A stretch of 64,000 bases of DNA from Toxonevra muliebris (taxonomy: Eukaryota > Arthropoda > Insecta > Diptera > Pallopteridae), in NCBI GenBank assembly GCA_963691655.1, contig OY829327.1, positions 81,046,019-81,110,018 on the forward strand, given 5' to 3'. How positions within the stretch are numbered: the first letter of the stretch is position 1; each line of letters begins with the position of its first letter. The notes beneath the pieces were generated by a model. It saw nothing but the letters and a program-made list of their open reading frames with translations. It did not search any database and had not been told where the DNA came from. This document shows positions 22,533-34,584 of this stretch, piece after piece. The translations under genes and the position numbers were made by a program.

Positions 22533-24673
22533 TTAATAATGTTTTTTCCTACCACATAACCGCTTATAAACTACATGAAAACGCTTATAAATTCTATCCC
22601 GATAATAGACACACAACTCACCTAGAAATACAAGAATCACAATCACTGTCATTATTCCCAAACCAATAACAATGTACAGCAAATCATCAACTGTCATTGC
22701 TTCAAATTCTGCCTTCTTACTCAAATCGGCAAAGCTCATTCTACCCGCGGTTATCATTTCATACAAACCATTTGTATGCCAATATTCGGTGAGACCCGAT
22801 TGTGCTGTCTCCAGCATTAGCTGGTATAATGTTTGCTTATAGAGTGAATTCTCCTGAACGGGAAAACACATTGGAATATTATTGTAAAAGCATAAGTTCT
22901 CACGACGGCGAAAAATCGGGGTAGTGAAAAACTTCTGCTGCTCATTGTAAACGGCCCATTTGGTAGTTGGCGTTACATAACCATATTCCGTATTATATGA
23001 ATCACGCATTTGCAGATACTTACGATAATCAGGTTCTATGAAAAACATTGGTACATATTTATTAAATTCAGGCAGACGGCCCAGTAGCTCATTGTATTCT
23101 GGACCCCAGACAAAGATTTTTCGCCCCGAGTAAAGAATATCATCGAAATTACGTAGCGGTGGCAGCTTGGGAGCAGTAGTAACATATGTCGAAAAATATG
23201 AATTATAAGAAGTGGTTAATAGAATGCCCAAAAGACAAATCTGTAAATATATGAAACGTATAATTTTTGGAGGTTTCGAAATTTCAATAAACGATTGACC
23301 CAATATGCCCCGCAAGACAGTTTCATGCATAAAAAAATAATAAACATGTGGATTATATCCATTCTGATACAGAGCTGTACTCAAAATTAAGGATATTAGC
23401 GTGAGGGAAGCAAGAGTCAAAAGCCAACCACTAGATTGAAATACTATGACGTAGAACTCATAGTCGGGAATATCCGGTTCAACGGGTAACATCAAACACC
23501 AATTCATTTGTTCAATTGGATAAGAATAATTTAAAAAAGGTATTTCCGGAAAAGTGATGCCTGCAGATATTTCCACGGTGCCATTACGTACAGCTGCGAG
23601 TAATTGTTGGGCAGGAGCAAAAGCGTTAATTTTCGCAGGTAGTGGTTCCACCAATTGACAATTATACTTCTTGGCAAAACTCTGCAGAAAATGGCCAACA
23701 AAACCGCCAACCCACATTGTACCATTCGGTTGGAGATAAACGACAATACGTGGATCTGAACCTCCAATGATAAACGGTAATTTATAGCCACGTAGATTAC
23801 CCAAACGATAGGGAAATATATCTTTACGATCGATTGCATCATTATAGAAATGTTCCGTTTCAATGGCGAATGTTGGAAAGTGCGTGTAGCTGTAGAATGT
23901 AGCAGTTTGCTAGAAAAATGAAAAGGATAAATTTTTTTTATATTAAAACATTATATTAAACTGTTAAGAACAATGATTTTCATTTCATGAAAAACTCAGT
24001 TTCGTTCAGTTTTCCTATGAATTTGAAAATCTTAACTCGCTTAACACAAACTGAGTGTACTTCAAAGTGAAACACTGTCCCTACTTCTTACCTGATAATC
24101 TAAAAATATTGCGATCACATTAATCATTTTATATTCCCAGCAATATTCGAATAATTGCATTAGCAACTTATCATCCGCTTGAGCATAATTTAATAAAAAT
24201 AATATCTTCGTTTGCCTTAAACGTCGCAAACTCTCTAAATACTTTTGCAATAGTCTCGCATTATCATTGAATAAATCTCCTTCCAAATAAACTATTGACA
24301 TTAATAATTCACTAAATTTTGGTTTCAAATAAAATGTTGCCTTCTCATTCATTTGCAGAACAGGCACTTGCAAATCCGCCATGAGGTGCTTGAGGAAATG
24401 TTGCTCATACGCCACGTCATCCGTAAGAGTATCGTTGGAGCTTTGTTGTTGTAAAGATCTGATGAAGTTTCGTGAAATGGTGGCATTTTGATTTTGCGCT
24501 ATTAGTAGATTATCATAGCCATGTAAACGTTTTATATCAATTAAAAAATCAATTATTGTATAATTTAGCAATGCACCAATTGCAGCAACTGGAGCAATTT
24601 CAGTTGCTGTTCCAATTTCTATGCAATTTAGAACTAATGAAATTGTATAAACCCGTATGCCAAACTGATGCAT
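22533..24673 (-). CDS. Divergent ionotropic receptor with one intron (gene 3)
   Basis: Two exons give a 652-residue product: 24673-24092 (194 codons, ATG start) and 23909-22533. The 182-bp intron (24091-23910) has a CAG/GTAAGA donor, a T-rich tract and a TTTTTCTAG/CAA acceptor, and leaves phase 0. The joined protein has a signal peptide (about 1-22), a variable N-terminal region, S1 starting at NLRGYK with DPR at 246-248, TM1 near 346-375, pore motif VLRGILGQ at 392-399, TM2 at 411-434, S2, TM3 near 602-627 and a long basic tail (RDRIYKRF...RKKHY). The Arg typical of glutamate binding is not visible before YSYP. It is the most divergent of the five and the only one with an intron; the family context (insect chemosensory IR, IR20a-like) is the same. 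No frameshift or internal stop is seen. Confidence 0.88.
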
Positions 24674-26686
24674 TTTTCTATTGACAAATTTTATTTTTAT
24701 TGAAATATTGATAATTTCATAACGTCAAGGGGTTTATATTTAATTTGAGATTGAGTTTAGTCTAAGTGCTTATATTGAAAAATATCATTAATTAAATCTC
24801 CAGAGAAAACTTTTAGTATATTAACGTGTATTTTATTAGCTAATTGAAAATTATATACTCGTATGTATGTTTTTAGGAAAAAGAGTTGAAAGGATTTTCA
24901 TGTTTAAATGATATTAATATGTAATGACTTTACGTTGATAGCTTTAAATTAAGCAGTAATTGAAAAACTTATGGAAATTATTAGCTGCATGGTATTGTGA
25001 TTGATGACGTTAAGCCATGAGCTTTTTTCTTTTTAATGGAATTTCAAACTATGAACCCATATGGCCAAGGGTTTCGTTAGTAACGTTACATTCGTACGCA
25101 TATTTTTCCTCATATCTCTACGAATAATAACAAAAGTTATGATTTCTCAATTGTATATAAAAATACTGCCAAAGTATGATATTTTATGGGAGAAAAGATA
25201 CATGATTCTTTTTTAATTGCGGAGCTATAGGCATTTTAGACCGTTAGTAAAGTTGCAATTTTTTGGAAGTGAGTTTCGAGGTTACTCTACATTCACGCGT
25301 AAATTAGCGAATCTAGCAATGCATTATTCGGTTCCTCCTCAATTTATGGAAGATAAAGGATCAAAGAAAAACAGAAAATTTTGTTTTTTCGGAAAAAAAA
25401 TATTTTTGGTGGTCCTAGTGATATAAAAGCAAACGTTAATCACGTTCATACGAATCTGAATAAATAAAAATCAATTACCGCATGTTTTACTTCAAAACGG
25501 ATCAATCGATTTGGCTGATTTTGTTGTGTTCGTAATTGTCAGGATAAAGTTCTTACGGAAAGAAAAATGGGAGATGTTGCCCGAAAAACTGAAATTGTTT
25601 TTTTCCAATGGATTGTTGAAACGACGTAACTGAGGAACCATTGGAAAACAATGAAAATGTGTGTGTGAAAGCGAGATGTTAGTCGTAGTGGTTGGTCAGA
25701 TTTTGGTCTTTTGTGAACAAGGGGGCGTGGCATTTCCCATGCCCACTTGAATGCATTTTTCTGTAAATCTCCATAATCATTTACATAAAAGTACTAAGAT
25801 TTGATACAAGGATGTCAGTTGACAAAATCATCCTGTAAGACAAACGTGGGAGGGATTGCAAAAGAAGGCGGGCACTTTCTATACAATTTGAATTTTCATT
25901 ATTGGTTACCTGAGGAACTCTTTATGGTGCGGAACTAAGATTTGGAATGAAAATGTGATTTGTCATGAGTTAGTGGGTATGAACTTTTCTATGCAACCCT
26001 GATTTTAAATACGGTGTATTTTTAAAGCATTTGTAATAAATTGCATGAGAACTTTTGTTGTCAGTGGGATGCTGCAAGAACTTCCATACAAAGGAAGTGT
26101 TTGAAAAGGTTTATCTGAGAAATCAAAGCTAGGAAGATAATGGAAGTTTGTGTCGTGGTATATTAGAAGTATTTATAGGGCTGAATGTGGTTGGTTTTGG
26201 AAATGGAGTGAAGTGGAACCCACAAAAACGAATTGCTTAAAACGACATATGTGGAAAACCATAGCAAAGAAAGAAATGAAAGTTTGTTTGTGAAGACTGT
26301 ACATTAGTAGTTAGCAGTTATTAGGAACCTATAACAAGAAATGCGATGAAGGTTTATAAGTTAAGTTAGGAAGTAGATTTCAGCAACTGAGTAGAGATTC
26401 AGAACTGTTGAATAAATAGAAAAGGGACAACCCATGTAAATGAAATGAAATGATCAGAGGTTGGCTCCTTTATATAGTAATTTGATTTCAAAAGGCTTTT
26501 TGTTGTTGTAATTTTTGTATTACCCAAACTTTGTCAGGGCCGTACAATGAAGCTGGGCCCTGGAAAGTGAAAATATTACTTTTCAAGTATATAGGCAAAA
26601 GATTAGAGTAGATAAAAATCCAAAAACTTAGGAAAAAGTATTAACGCGTTATTGTCTTTAGAAGTATCCTTTTTAAAACTTTAATA
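24674..26686. other. Intergenic, 5' of receptor gene 3
   Basis: No supported gene. A frame at 25217-25426 has no known motif. The 16-bp phrase TCGTTAGTAACGTTAC occurs at 25074-25089 and again at 27385 and 27553. Confidence 0.45.
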
Positions 26687-27337
26687 AAGGACAAACAAGG
26701 ATACGCATAGGTGAAACTATGTTATGTCTGTTGTAGAAGTCCTATTATTATTATTATTTATTATTTAGGGAAGCCCAACCAAGGCACTGCGACCTAAAAG
26801 TTCTTTTGTGCCATTCCCCATTTTATGACAAAAGACGTTCAGCTGACCTAATAAAAGTCAAGACATCTTTTGCAAAAGAAGATTTTATTTGATTGGCCGT
26901 CAGAAAAGGAACACCAAAAATTCTTCCTCTGAGCCGAGCCAAGGCCGGACATTCACACAGAATGTGGGGTGTCGACTCGTCATCTTCCAGACATAGACGA
27001 CACTCTGTCTCATTAGACAGACCTATTTTGTTTAGGTGATATCTGAGCCCATAGTGTCCAGACATGTAGCCCACCAGTAGCCTAAGGTCAGATTTGGGAT
27101 ATGAGATGTGCTTATTTTGGGCAAGCGGAACGATAAGCGCTTTTGCCTGTCTTAAACCTGGGATAGAGTTCGAATACTCTAGCCATTTTGCCTAAGACCA
27201 CTCCTCAACGATAGATTTCGTAGAGGTCCAGCCGACTCCGCAGAACGGATCGGGGCCAATGTGCTTGGTAGATGAACCTTGTCTAGCCAGTTCATCGGCG
27301 GTAGAAGTCCTAAATAATCATAAATTTAACACAAAAG
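26687..27337 (-). mobile_element. LINE 3' end interrupted by a second LINE (nested insertion)
   Basis: The inner element (26745-27300) is a 5'-truncated I-type LINE on the minus strand. It begins inside the RNase H domain (DELARQGSSTKHIGPDPF), passes one stop at 27195-27193, ends with the zinc knuckle CRLCLEDDEST-HILCEC and closes with a (TAA)n-like tail, the tail type of I elements. It is flanked by a perfect 12-bp duplication GTAGAAGTCCTA (26733-26744 and 27301-27312). The outer pieces, read on the minus strand across the insertion, match the 3' untranslated end of the LINE at 20482-22094 (CTTTTGTG..., GATTATTTAGGACTTC and TTGTTTGTCCTTTATTAAAG, compared with 22000-22088). So one LINE tail received another LINE. 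Confidence 0.85.
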
Positions 27338-27990
27338 TTGTTTATTGAGCTCAATTGAACACAAGTTTTTTTTTTTACTGTAAATCGTTAGTAACGTTAC
27401 ACATGTTTGATGGCTGAGTATGCAATGATAGAAGCTGCATTTAATAAATTTTTATATTTATTCAAAAAGTACACTAAAAGTACTCGAAAAAAAGTTAGCT
27501 TATCCAATTGGTTAACTTGTTTGACTTGAGTAAAAAAACTTTTTGCCCAATTTCGTTAGTAACGTTACGTAAAAAAAAGCGGCACTTTTCATTACCATTA
27601 AACATGCACACGAAATTATTTTCACTCGAACTTTTGATGCAATTTGTTAATTTAAACTATATTATATGAAACCAAATCGAAATCACATCAAAAAATTTGA
27701 AATAAATCATGTATTTTTACTTCTTTGTTCGACTCCATAGTTTTTACAATGTTTTTATATTGAAAACAACAAGTGAGAATGTAGTGGAATATCCAACTAA
27801 TAATGAGTTTTAAAATTTTGCGTTTATATTCCCCGATGCTATGGGGCATATACTTATGAACAATGAATAAATTAGTGAGATTCGCAAAAGAAATAAATTT
27901 TTTCGAGAACTTCGACCGTATGACTACCAAATCCTAAGGCATTGTGGCGCAAAAGTTTTTAATTTTGTCGAAATATATCAGACATGAGCG
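27338..27990. other. Intergenic
   Basis: Contains two copies of TCGTTAGTAACGTTAC (27385-27400 and 27553-27568) about 170 bp apart. A minus-strand frame at 27688-27930 shows nothing recognisable. Confidence 0.45.
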
Positions 27991-27994
27991 ATTT

Positions 27995-28440
27995 CCACTA
28001 AATTCGTGGTGCTCTATGTTTTCACCATCACTAAAATATGTGAATTTAGTGATAGAGAAAAAAAATTACAGCAACCACTACGATTAGTGACAGGGGTAGT
28101 TTAGTATCAGATAGTGATCCTTTTACACTATCACTAATTACGCTGCCCTGCAAATTTCAACTTTTCTTGTGTGAATAAGAAGACTTCTAGCGATATCAAA
28201 TGAGTTTCCTATGCTGATCACGAATCTGTAGTCAGAAACTTTCGATCACCTCACGTTTTCGAGAAAAAAGGGGTTGAAATCCCTAAAACCCTGGAAGTCT
28301 TACAAACTTTGCTAGTATCAGAAATTGGAAGCTGAACCATGCCCAGTAGTGTTACTATTTAGTGGTTGCTAATACTTTTTTCACTATTACTATATTTTTT
28401 GTTTGTTTGTTTTGTGTTAGTAAAAGCATAGTGCACTGAC
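27995..28440. repeat. CACTAAA/TTTAGTG word island with a dispersed core
   Basis: CACTAAAT, TTTAGTGATA, ACTATCACTAATTA and similar words cluster at 27995-28145 and 28345-28400. Between them lies a core with GATCACGAATCTG and CACCTCACGTTTTCGAGAAAAA. Related cores are seen near 39995-40050 and 53780-53835. No reading frame with homology was found. Confidence 0.5.
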
Positions 28441-28499
28441 AAACCGCATTCACTCCTCATTTTCCTTTATCCTAGCTTTGTCCGGGTCGGCTCTCCTTG

Positions 28500-29950
28500 T
28501 ATGATATCTCCAGGCCGTTCGGTCTTGCGTCGTTGCTACTGTTACGCTTCTGCATTGCATATCACTTCTTATAGTATTTCCCTAGATTTCAGGTGCCCTC
28601 CCGGGTCCTCTTCGTGCATTGCCAGCGCTTGCCTCATCGTATTGTCCTCTGGCCTTCTCATAACGTGTCCGTACCACCGGAGTTGACTTCCCTGCAACTG
28701 TTCGGCAATTAGTGCAACCTTGTTGCTTCCGCGAGTGTGTTTGTTTTGCACTTTATCTAGCATCGTCACTCCGGTGGCCCATCGCAGCATGCGCATTTCT
28801 AACATATGGAGGTCCTGTTTAAGCTTTCGCGGTATGGCCCAACACTCAGATGCGTACGACATTGCTGATCTGAACATATTTTTCCCTTAATTTTTTGTGG
28901 TATTTTCTTATCACGCAAAATGCCGGATGCGGCTCTCAAGCTTTGCCAACCACATTTGAATCCGATGCGCGACTTCCCTTTCAAGTGTGCCATCTCCACT
29001 AACATGAGAGCCTAGATACTTAAAGTTATACACCACTTTGGTAGGTTCGTTGTCAATTTTCAATAACACTATTTCATTATCGTTCCTTTCACCGAACCGA
29101 AATTCAATTGCTTCAGTCTTCTTACTGCTTACTCGGAGCTCATTGGATTTTAACGCATCTACTCATTGATTAAACTTTTCTTGAAGAACGGTCTTATAAT
29201 TTACGATTACGGAAATGTCATATGCATACAATAGCGTCCCAGAGAGATTACCTTGGATCCCAAGGTTTAGGAAGTCTATCACCATATTAAACAGCAGCGG
29301 ACCCTAGGCTGGGCCCTAATGGACTCTTACATTCACTTCATAGCTCACTTCACTTTGTAAGCCTACTTACACACATGACCTGCGTGGTGACTTGTTGCTA
29401 ATTGTCACGGACCTGATTTATGAGGCTTTCCGGAACCAGCTGCTTTCTTAGTGACTACCATGCTAGTACTCGAAGGACCCGATCGAAAGCCTTTTCGAGG
29501 TCGATGAATACGCAAAATAAATTTTCTTTATTTAGCTAGTGGTTTTCTACGAGAGTTCGGAGGAGGTGAATAGCATCAACAGTTGATTTGCCACTGACGA
29601 AGCCAAACTGGTTATTAGATTATTTTTGATGTTTGACTGTGCCGATGCCACTAAACCGCATCGACTGCTTCACTTCGTCATTGTAAATTAGCACTCTACG
29701 GTATCCTTCAATTCATTCTAAGACCAGCTCGGCGATATAAAGGAGTCCATAATACTCAAATATCAAAACTGTGTTGCACTTTATCTTGATGTACCTCCAT
29801 TTCTTACCACTGGTGGTCTCTCGTGCTATAAATATCATTGTTTTCCTAAAGTCGAATAATGAGTGCTCCTCCCGACTTCTCTCGCCATTCCTGTAACCTG
29901 TTCACTATGATGGCTTTTATAATTTTTCCGACTCTATGTAGCATACATAG
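28500..29950 (-). mobile_element. RTE-type LINE, decayed
   Basis: Minus-strand pieces of a non-LTR retrotransposon reverse transcriptase: NQFGFVSGKSTVDAIHLLRTL and VFIDLEKAFDRV (29635-29480), the catalytic box now LLYAYDIS (about 29240) where the family has YADD, then SSKKTEAIEFRFGER, KYLGSHV, and the C-terminal block ECWAIPRKL, MLRWATGVTMLDKVQNKHTRG and LRWYGHVMRRPEDN (28850-28620). The C-terminal block is characteristic of the RTE clade. Several stops and frameshifts and the altered catalytic box show it is inactive. Ends are approximate. Confidence 0.85.
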
Positions 29951-30539
29951 ATAGTGAGCGGTACAATGCGGGATGAACCGGCAACTTCCCCGGTTTTAAC
30001 CGAAAACCAAAAAACAGTAATTTGCAAGAGTTCGAGAACCGGTCTTTATTTACTTGCCCCGTTTGCTGCCAGTTATCACTCTATGTGATAAGCAATTATT
30101 TCAGTCTATAAACCTGAAATAAACTTCCCATTTGAACCCTTAATTATTCCTTTCTACCTAGCAATAAAAAGACTGATGATGATAACTTTTATTAATTAGT
30201 ATTTATTTCACAAAACACATAGATTTGAAGTCAAGTTTGTAAAATTAAAAAAAAAAATATACTATATACTTGCACAAAAAAATCTGAATCTAACATTCCC
30301 CGTCGAATTATTAATGCTGAATCCAGATTTTTCCTATTGCGGAACTGGCACGAATACTTGAAATTGTCCGCCATCGACTGAAATGACAATTGGAAATGAT
30401 CAAAATATACATTTTTGAAAGGATATTTCTACGATCACTGACAAAAGTCTTAAGAAAAATTGCTACCCTATGTCTAGGGTCTGAATAAGCCGACCCGTGG
30501 TATTATTAGATATGATGTGATACTGAAAAAGTTCTCAAT
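29951..30539. other. Intergenic, 3' flank of receptor gene 4
   Basis: Nothing recognisable. It includes the phrase GAACCGGCAACTTCCCCGG at about 29975 and AT-rich DNA. Confidence 0.45.
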
Positions 30540-32435
30540 TTAAAATTTAAATTTTAAACTGATAAAACTACCAACTTCCTCTGCATTTAAATCCTTCATT
30601 GAAATTTTCCAATAAATAATCTCCAGCACAAACCCCAAAATACTCACACTAATCAGAGCGAGATACAATACCCAAATCCAGTATAAATCTGATATTTCAA
30701 TTGGCTTTGTCGGTGGTGGTATATCCCAATTCACAGGGAATCGTTTTCCTGCAGCGACAACATCATCGTACGACAAACTGAGCCAATAATAGAAAAGTCC
30801 AGATTCAATAACATCGTAAATCAAATCTTCAACAGCCTCACGATATATTGAATTCGCTGGCAATGCAACACACAAATACAGCATACCATTCAAACACATC
30901 TCTTCCGAATACCGCAACACTTTTACCGCATAGAAATTCTGTTTCCCATTATAGTATGGCCATTTGGAGCTAGTGGCAGGATAAGCATAACTGCGATCGA
31001 AAGTATCACGCGTGTCAGAGAAATCAGAGAAAGCCTCCAAGATTTTGAACTTAAAACGCGGCAAAGGAGGAGTTCCATTCTTGTAAATACCAAGCAAGTA
31101 ATTATATTCACGCTCTGAGATCAACATTTGCATGGGAGAATTCAGTAAGTCGTCAAAATTCGAAATACGTGGTTCCGTAGGTGGCTGGGTTAAATACGAA
31201 TTCAGATATGTGCCAAGCAAGGTGCTTATAGTCAAACCGGATAAAACAAGTGTAGAATAGATTATGGTCAATGCACGATTATGGTAAACATAATAAATGA
31301 AACCTTGCCCCAATACACCGCGGATAGCCATATCATTGATCAGCAGCGAAGGCAAGTAGAAACGCAGTTTCTTTGGTTTAACATCCAGCAAAATAAAAAA
31401 TAAAACCAAGGTGTAAATGGCAATTAGCGCGCAAGTAGCTGCCATAAAAGTCGAGCACAAAATTAACGAGAAGATCTCCTGAAACTCAATTGGACGCTCC
31501 ACCGGCAGTAGAACACACCAGTTACCAATTTCTAGCGGGTACGAACACTCACGTCGATCATCATCAATACCTAGGGATGTCAAACTGGCTGGCACATCAA
31601 TGGAATAATTACGCATATAGGTGAAAACGTCCCGATAGAATACAATATAATCATTTGGTATATTATAGGGGAACACCAGTGCGGCATTATGCTTCCTGGC
31701 AAAGGCCAGCACAAAACGTCCCATATAACCATTCATCTGTAGTACACCTTTCTTGTCGTAATATTGCATCGAACGTGGTTCTATGTGATCGGCCAAAGTA
31801 CGCAGTTTATAACCTTTTAAATCACGCAAGCGATAAGGAAAAATCACATGCCTCTCGATAGTTGAATTCCAAGTCCATTGATCTAGCGCAAATTCCGGAA
31901 ATGGTGTATATTGATAGCATTGCCTGCTGACAGTAAAATCATTAAATGTCAACAACACATTCAGTAATTGTAACTCGCGACTATATTCAAATAGCTCTAA
32001 GACCAATTTTTCACTAACTTCATTGCTTTTTCTATTGATAATAATCAAAATTCTTGTTGTTCTCATATATTCCAACACTTCTGCGACATGCTGAATCATT
32101 TGTGTATCGAAAGTGTCTTGCAGGCATACTAAGGTTAAAATTTCACTATTATGTTGCATTTGATATTGCATCTTTACTTCGTTAGTCAGTAACATTTGGC
32201 TCAAATTCAGCTCAGCAAACCAATTGTAGGTGTCCAGACATTGACTACCTTCGCGTTTGAATAGCAACAGACTCTCGTAGTTTTGCTCTTCTTTAATTTC
32301 CTTTAAGAGTTGTTTATAGATATTGCCAGATTTTTCGTTATAATTAGGTTGAACTTTGTTTAAGATTTGGGTTTTAATGTTTGCTATTGAAATTACTAAA
32401 GCTAGCCATTTGAATATAAGCATTAGCTGGTGCAT
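30540..32435 (-). CDS. Divergent ionotropic receptor, intact single exon (gene 4)
   Basis: The 631-residue product starts at an ATG at 32435 with a signal peptide (about 1-22). Residues 30-190 are the variable N-terminal region; S1 begins at LRDLKGYKLRT (203) with EPR at 219-221; the YPLEIGNWCVLLP stretch precedes TM1 (about 320-351); the pore motif AIRGVLGQGF is at 370-379, TM2 at 386-412, S2 follows and TM3 is at 580-609. It belongs to the insect chemosensory IR family (IR20a/Ir52-Ir94 type), acting as a tuning subunit in sensory-neuron membranes. Where its closest paralogue, 37346-39208, has an Arg before the SYPLE box, this gene has Ile290. Residues 186-246 are encoded by a 182-bp block identical to that paralogue. 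No introns or lesions. The C-terminus (GSFISLKFKF) differs from its neighbours. Confidence 0.93.
   Translation of the reverse strand: MHQLMLIFKWLALVISIANIKTQILNKVQPNYNEKSGNIYKQLLKEIKEEQNYESLLLFKREGSQCLDTYNWFAELNLSQMLLTNEVKMQYQMQHNSEILTLVCLQDTFDTQMIQHVAEVLEYMRTTRILIIINRKSNEVSEKLVLELFEYSRELQLLNVLLTFNDFTVSRQCYQYTPFPEFALDQWTWNSTIERHVIFPYRLRDLKGYKLRTLADHIEPRSMQYYDKKGVLQMNGYMGRFVLAFARKHNAALVFPYNIPNDYIVFYRDVFTYMRNYSIDVPASLTSLGIDDDRRECSYPLEIGNWCVLLPVERPIEFQEIFSLILCSTFMAATCALIAIYTLVLFFILLDVKPKKLRFYLPSLLINDMAIRGVLGQGFIYYVYHNRALTIIYSTLVLSGLTISTLLGTYLNSYLTQPPTEPRISNFDDLLNSPMQMLISEREYNYLLGIYKNGTPPLPRFKFKILEAFSDFSDTRDTFDRSYAYPATSSKWPYYNGKQNFYAVKVLRYSEEMCLNGMLYLCVALPANSIYREAVEDLIYDVIESGLFYYWLSLSYDDVVAAGKRFPVNWDIPPPTKPIEISDLYWIWVLYLALISVSILGFVLEIIYWKISMKDLNAEEVGSFISLKFKF
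31699..31880. repeat. 182-bp identical tract shared with receptor gene 5
   Basis: Base by base this interval equals 38469-38650, while the flanks on both sides soon fall to visibly lower identity. It covers the S1 entry of the receptor (residues 186-246). Gene conversion is the simplest reading. Confidence 0.9.
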
Positions 32436-34034
32436 TATTGCTACATTGGATTTTACTAAGATAACTGAGAGGTAACGTTTGCGAAAATTATTTCCAATCC
32501 ATAAAAGAGTCGCGAATACTAAAATTATTTCGCCAACACTTGTGTTTATAATAAATTTATCAGGCTTTGATTGCTACGCTACTAATAGCATGTTATATTT
32601 AAACCATTATTTAAGAAATTACTGCGGAAGCCGCTAAGATTATAAAAAAAAACTGACTTATAAATTCATTCACCCATAATCGGCCTTTTTTGGAGTTTCT
32701 TAAAATTCTATTAAATTTTCCAAAAACGCACAAAATTATGTATGGAAAATTGCAGAAATTCTTTTCAAAATTTCGATTTCAGCGTACAAAAATCTACAGA
32801 GAACCGTACAATAATCTCAGGGCAGAAAATCTATCCAGTTTTCTCATTTTTGAAATCCAAGTATAGAGTAACGCCGTTGATTCGGTTATAACCAATCGTA
32901 GCTTATTTAATATAGTAAAATTAAGTGTTCAACAATTTGATGTCAATTAGCCGACATTATGAAAATACTTACGGGAATTAATTTAAATTAAATTAAAAAG
33001 TGTCATAGGTATGTGGCTAGGAAAATATTAATGGTGAGATATTTATTAAACCGAAACTCACGTGAGGATTACTTGAAAACTGTTCATTAGAGTGGTTCGC
33101 TTTTTAAAAGAAATACTTAGAAAATTTTAACTCTTTATTTTATGCCGATGAATTCGATAAAGATGGTGATTTTGACATGACGACTTAAGGTTTTAAAGTT
33201 TTGTAAAATTTCAATTCCAATTTTCTGAATTTTCATTGCCCTCAATTGACATTTTTATTAAATATTGAAAAGCAAGAGCGATAGATAAAACCCGAGTATT
33301 AATTCGTATTTGTTCATTGAAAAAAGTTTCCATTTCCATTAAAGACTACAGTGAGACCAATGGCCATTAAATTCCAATTTAAGTTCAGAAGGAAGATGAC
33401 ACTTCAGATTTTTACCACTTGTCCCCTGTTGTAAGTATCTGCGATAAGTTTCGGGGTCGTTCATTCGGGCAGGTCCTGGCAGTTAACTTCCGCTTGGGCA
33501 ACACTCTTAAACGAGGATGGGGTTCTCAATCTCAGACGACTCTTTTACCATCTCACACGTCAGTCGACTATTCGGTGTTGATTAGGCAGTCTAATACTCA
33601 TGTTGATTAGAGAGTCGACCACATCGCTACCAAATCACGGTCATTCCAAAGAAAACTTTCAGCGGCACCATGGGTAATACATAACAGATCTAACATCAGA
33701 CCTGAATCACAAGACCAGCATTAGTACTAAGTCACAAGCCCGTATAGATAGTATATCACAGTGGCCAAAATTGTTACTACATCACAGGGATCGACCCTAT
33801 TATTATCCACTATACTTACAGCCAACATCGGTACTTCATCGGCCAACATTGGCATAACATCATAATTCCTGAGACCCAGCGTTATTCAACCAACCAATCT
33901 ACACTTATGTACGATGCGCCCTTATGGGTCTCAGCTATCAACTATAAGTCGTATATGAAAGACTGATATCGTTGAGGGTATGCTGCGCACTGGCATAAAT
34001 GCGGGTCGGCAAAGTAAGCCGCATCACTATGAAA
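32436..34034. other. Intergenic, 5' of receptor gene 4
   Basis: AT-rich to 33330, then a more balanced stretch (33400-34030) that may be part of the R1-type LINE downstream but has no readable conserved frame. The phrase CCTGAGACCCAGCGTTATTCAACCAACCAATCT near 33868 resembles one at 36861-36900. Confidence 0.4.
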
Positions 34035-34503
34035 CTTACTGAATGGAGACAAAGAACTTCTTACTGCCGACTATCTTAGAGAGTGGCAGCATAGATGGGA
34101 CACTAGCACAAAAGGGCGGTGGACCCATAAGCTAATACCGTGTATAGCATCGTGGACAGAGAGGAAACATGGTCTGACTCAATTCTTGAGCGGACTTGGG
34201 TGTTTCCGTCAGTACCTATACAAATATGAACACGTCGAAGGGTCAAATTGCTTATTCTACAATGGAAAATACGACAACGCTGAACACATACTAATGGAAT
34301 GCAAGAGATTCGAGTATGCCAGGCATGAATTAGAGCTGAACATGCAACAAGCTATCACACCGAACGGTTTTATACGGTATATGTTAAGCTCAGAAGAGGC
34401 ATGGAACATAGCAAATGCTATAACGACAAAAACTATGCAACAAATACGACACAACAAACAAGCTCCAAGAGCCAAAACGCTTCCAACAGCGATACTGCTC
34501 TGA
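34035..34503 (+). mobile_element. R1-type LINE C-terminal fragment
   Basis: The frame reads DYLREWQHRWDTSTKGRWTH, then LIPCIASWTERKHGLTQFLSG, LGCFRQYLYKYEHVEGSNC and a C-terminal knuckle region NAEHILMECKRF, ending at 34503. The GRWTH...LIP and LTQFLSGHG-like phrases are typical of the end of R1-clade reverse transcriptase proteins. The first Cys of the CxxC knuckle is partly altered (CLFYNGKYDNAEH). 5'-truncated, with a stop just upstream near 34030. Confidence 0.78.
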
Positions 34504-34584
34504 AAAGATAAGAAGCAACAAAATCGTACCTTGCGAAGGAACGCCTCAATTGGTAATGCCGCAAGGGTCAAACAAACGACCTCG

